A stretch of 64,000 bases of DNA from Pegea sp. RAD2-039 (lineage: Eukaryota; Chordata; Thaliacea; Salpida; Salpidae): NCBI GenBank assembly GCA_034620365.1, contig JAQGEQ010000175.1, positions 2,356,001-2,420,000 on the forward strand, written 5' to 3'. Numbering within the stretch: position 1 is the first letter of the stretch; every line of letters starts with the position of its first letter. The position numbers and the translations under genes are program-made. The notes under the pieces were generated by a model. That model saw only the letters and a list, made by a program, of their open reading frames with translations, ran no database searches and had not been told where the DNA came from. Below, in pieces: positions 63,011 through 64,000 of this stretch.

Positions 63011-64000
63011 AGATTTTACTGACAAGTAATGGATTATTTGTGACGTCATCAGTTCGCGCTGCTTGTAGCAACTTGAACCTTAAAGTAATTGAACTCACTC
63101 AGGAAGTAATCCAAGTTTAATTGTCATCATCAAAACAGTTGGGATGACAACAAGCTGTCACGTGACTGTCACCATGTGGCTTAGCAGTTTAAAGATCTTA
63201 ATGACGTCATCAATAACGTGAGCTTGTAAGTAGTGAAGCGTGAAATCCTTCGTCATCACCTCACGTACAAGCGTTGTGATGACGTCACCACCCGGTGACG
63301 GGGTTTCCCCTTCAGCTAAGTTGGTCACGTCTGAAATTGATTAAACAGCTGCGGTGATGACTTCACAACGCGCAATGTTCATGCAGGCCTTAGTAGCGAT
63401 TGCCACCGGTAGAGGTTGCTAGGCAGCTGATAAATCATCTCGATTAGTGACGTCATCAGCAGCAGTAGTTATTTGTGGCCGTTTCTGGTGTCGCGTCTTT
63501 CTGGCTCCATTTCAAATTTGAAATTTCAAACTTGAAGTTTGAAGCAGCTCTCGACACGCGAAGACGCCCGCTTCATCTGACAGTGATTGATAGCTGAATG
63601 ATGACGTCATTCTCACTCGCATTTTCTCGTCACATGATCTACTTATTAGCTTGATTATTGTCAAATCAAAAGCATGTTCAATGAAACATGAAATTTCAAC
63701 CAATCAGCGAGCAGATCTTTGAAACTCATCAATTATTCATTCTTTTCCTACTGGCCTCTTTTGAGATGATCACGTGGCTCACAGTCGACCACGTGACCAT
63801 CAAGCATGCGACTAGCTGGTGCTTTTTGATATTTTCAATCTTTTTTTTCTGCTTTCTCTCGCATTCATTTAACTTCAGCAAAGTAATCTGTTTCTTTATT
63901 TCAGTTTTTTTAGCGTTCAATTAATTGAGATCAGCTTGGTGAGGTTGTTGTGAGTTGATAAGATACTGAGATGTATGTAGGTAGATGTTGCTGGTAGTAA

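Larger units (their letters stand above)
60002..63609. repeat. Cluster of 20 TGACGTCA palindromes
   Basis: Exact TGACGTCA starts at 60002, 60040, 60786, 60815, 60968, 61029, 61126, 61163, 61397, 61589, 61671, 61773, 61935, 62118, 62168, 63041, 63202, 63280, 63448 and 63602. Many copies are extended to GATGACGTCATC. Ten lie in exons 10-12 of the ANKS1-like gene, where they read MTSS or DDVI by frame, and ten in introns or downstream. The word equals the CRE/ATF site. Elsewhere in the window I noticed it only near 41802 and 49527. Confidence 0.9.
62102..64000 (+). other. Right-edge stretch: probable ANKS1-like intron
   Basis: Follows a plausible GTCAGT donor after exon 12. I found no SAM or PTB coding sequence. 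It holds a 22-bp minisatellite, a small 15-bp array, seven TGACGTCA words, several CACGTG words (for example near 63160, 63771 and 63790) and much higher CpG than the left of the window. Small open frames near 63512-63924 are unlike any known protein. If exon 12 instead reads through, it ends at the TAG at 62107-62109. Confidence 0.55.

Noticed and set aside
63512..63924. Three short frames at the right edge considered as SAM/PTB exons of the ANKS1-like gene
   Set aside because: None contains SAM or PTB signature residues, and their Phe/Leu or Lys-rich content looks random.

Overview
The window is invertebrate animal DNA, very AT-rich (roughly 70% A+T by eye) over the first ~57 kb, with clearly higher GC and CpG over the last ~5 kb. 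It carries eight protein genes. Six have spliced models that I built by hand from GT..AG junctions and phase continuity. One kelch gene is intronless, and one short single-exon gene is uncharacterised. The gene set (beta-arrestin, ANKS1/Odin, a CUB-CUB-NTR protein of the PCOLCE type, a Kazal-Ig-Kunitz-Kunitz-NTR protein of the WFIKKN type) fits only a metazoan. The AT-richness, mostly short introns and the dense TGACGTCA and CACGTG words at the right end make me lean weakly towards a tunicate. A cnidarian or another AT-rich invertebrate is not excluded.

Layout, left to right. (1) 1.7-4.2 kb, minus strand: secreted WFIKKN-like protein without a WAP domain. (2) 4.2-10.2 kb: intergenic, with a GC-rich island at 8.4-8.7 kb that may be an interspersed repeat or ncRNA. 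(3) 10.2-12.1 kb, plus: intronless KLHL (BTB-BACK-kelch) gene. (4) 13.0-17.7 kb, plus: PCOLCE-like gene with a Thr-rich linker encoded by an imperfect ACA-triplet tract. (5) 20.5-27.7 kb, minus: 23-exon gene for a ~1,322-residue protein that I can only tentatively place near the Munc13-4/BAIAP3 group. (6) 29.9-32.1 kb, plus: complete PUS10-type pseudouridine synthase. (7) 34.9-35.3 kb, plus: 130-residue basic/coiled protein, ending 178 bp before (8) 35.5-46.2 kb, plus: a complete 14-exon beta-arrestin. (9) 48.5-51.9 kb, minus: Rab GTPase with a long N-terminal extension. (10) 51.9-57.4 kb: AT-rich intergenic. (11) from 57.4 kb, plus: ANKS1-like gene with six ankyrin repeats. Its SAM and PTB exons would lie beyond the window.

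Two functional themes recur. The WFIKKN-like and PCOLCE-like genes, ~9 kb apart, both encode secreted NTR-domain proteins whose vertebrate relatives modulate TGF-beta/BMP-family ligands or BMP-1 proteinases. Arrestin, the Rab and the possible Munc13-like protein belong to receptor and vesicle trafficking. Nothing shows that these genes are co-regulated. The most unusual signal is at the right end: 20 copies of the palindrome TGACGTCA in 3.6 kb, spread equally over exons and non-coding DNA of the ANKS1-like locus, together with several minisatellites and X-box-like palindromes.
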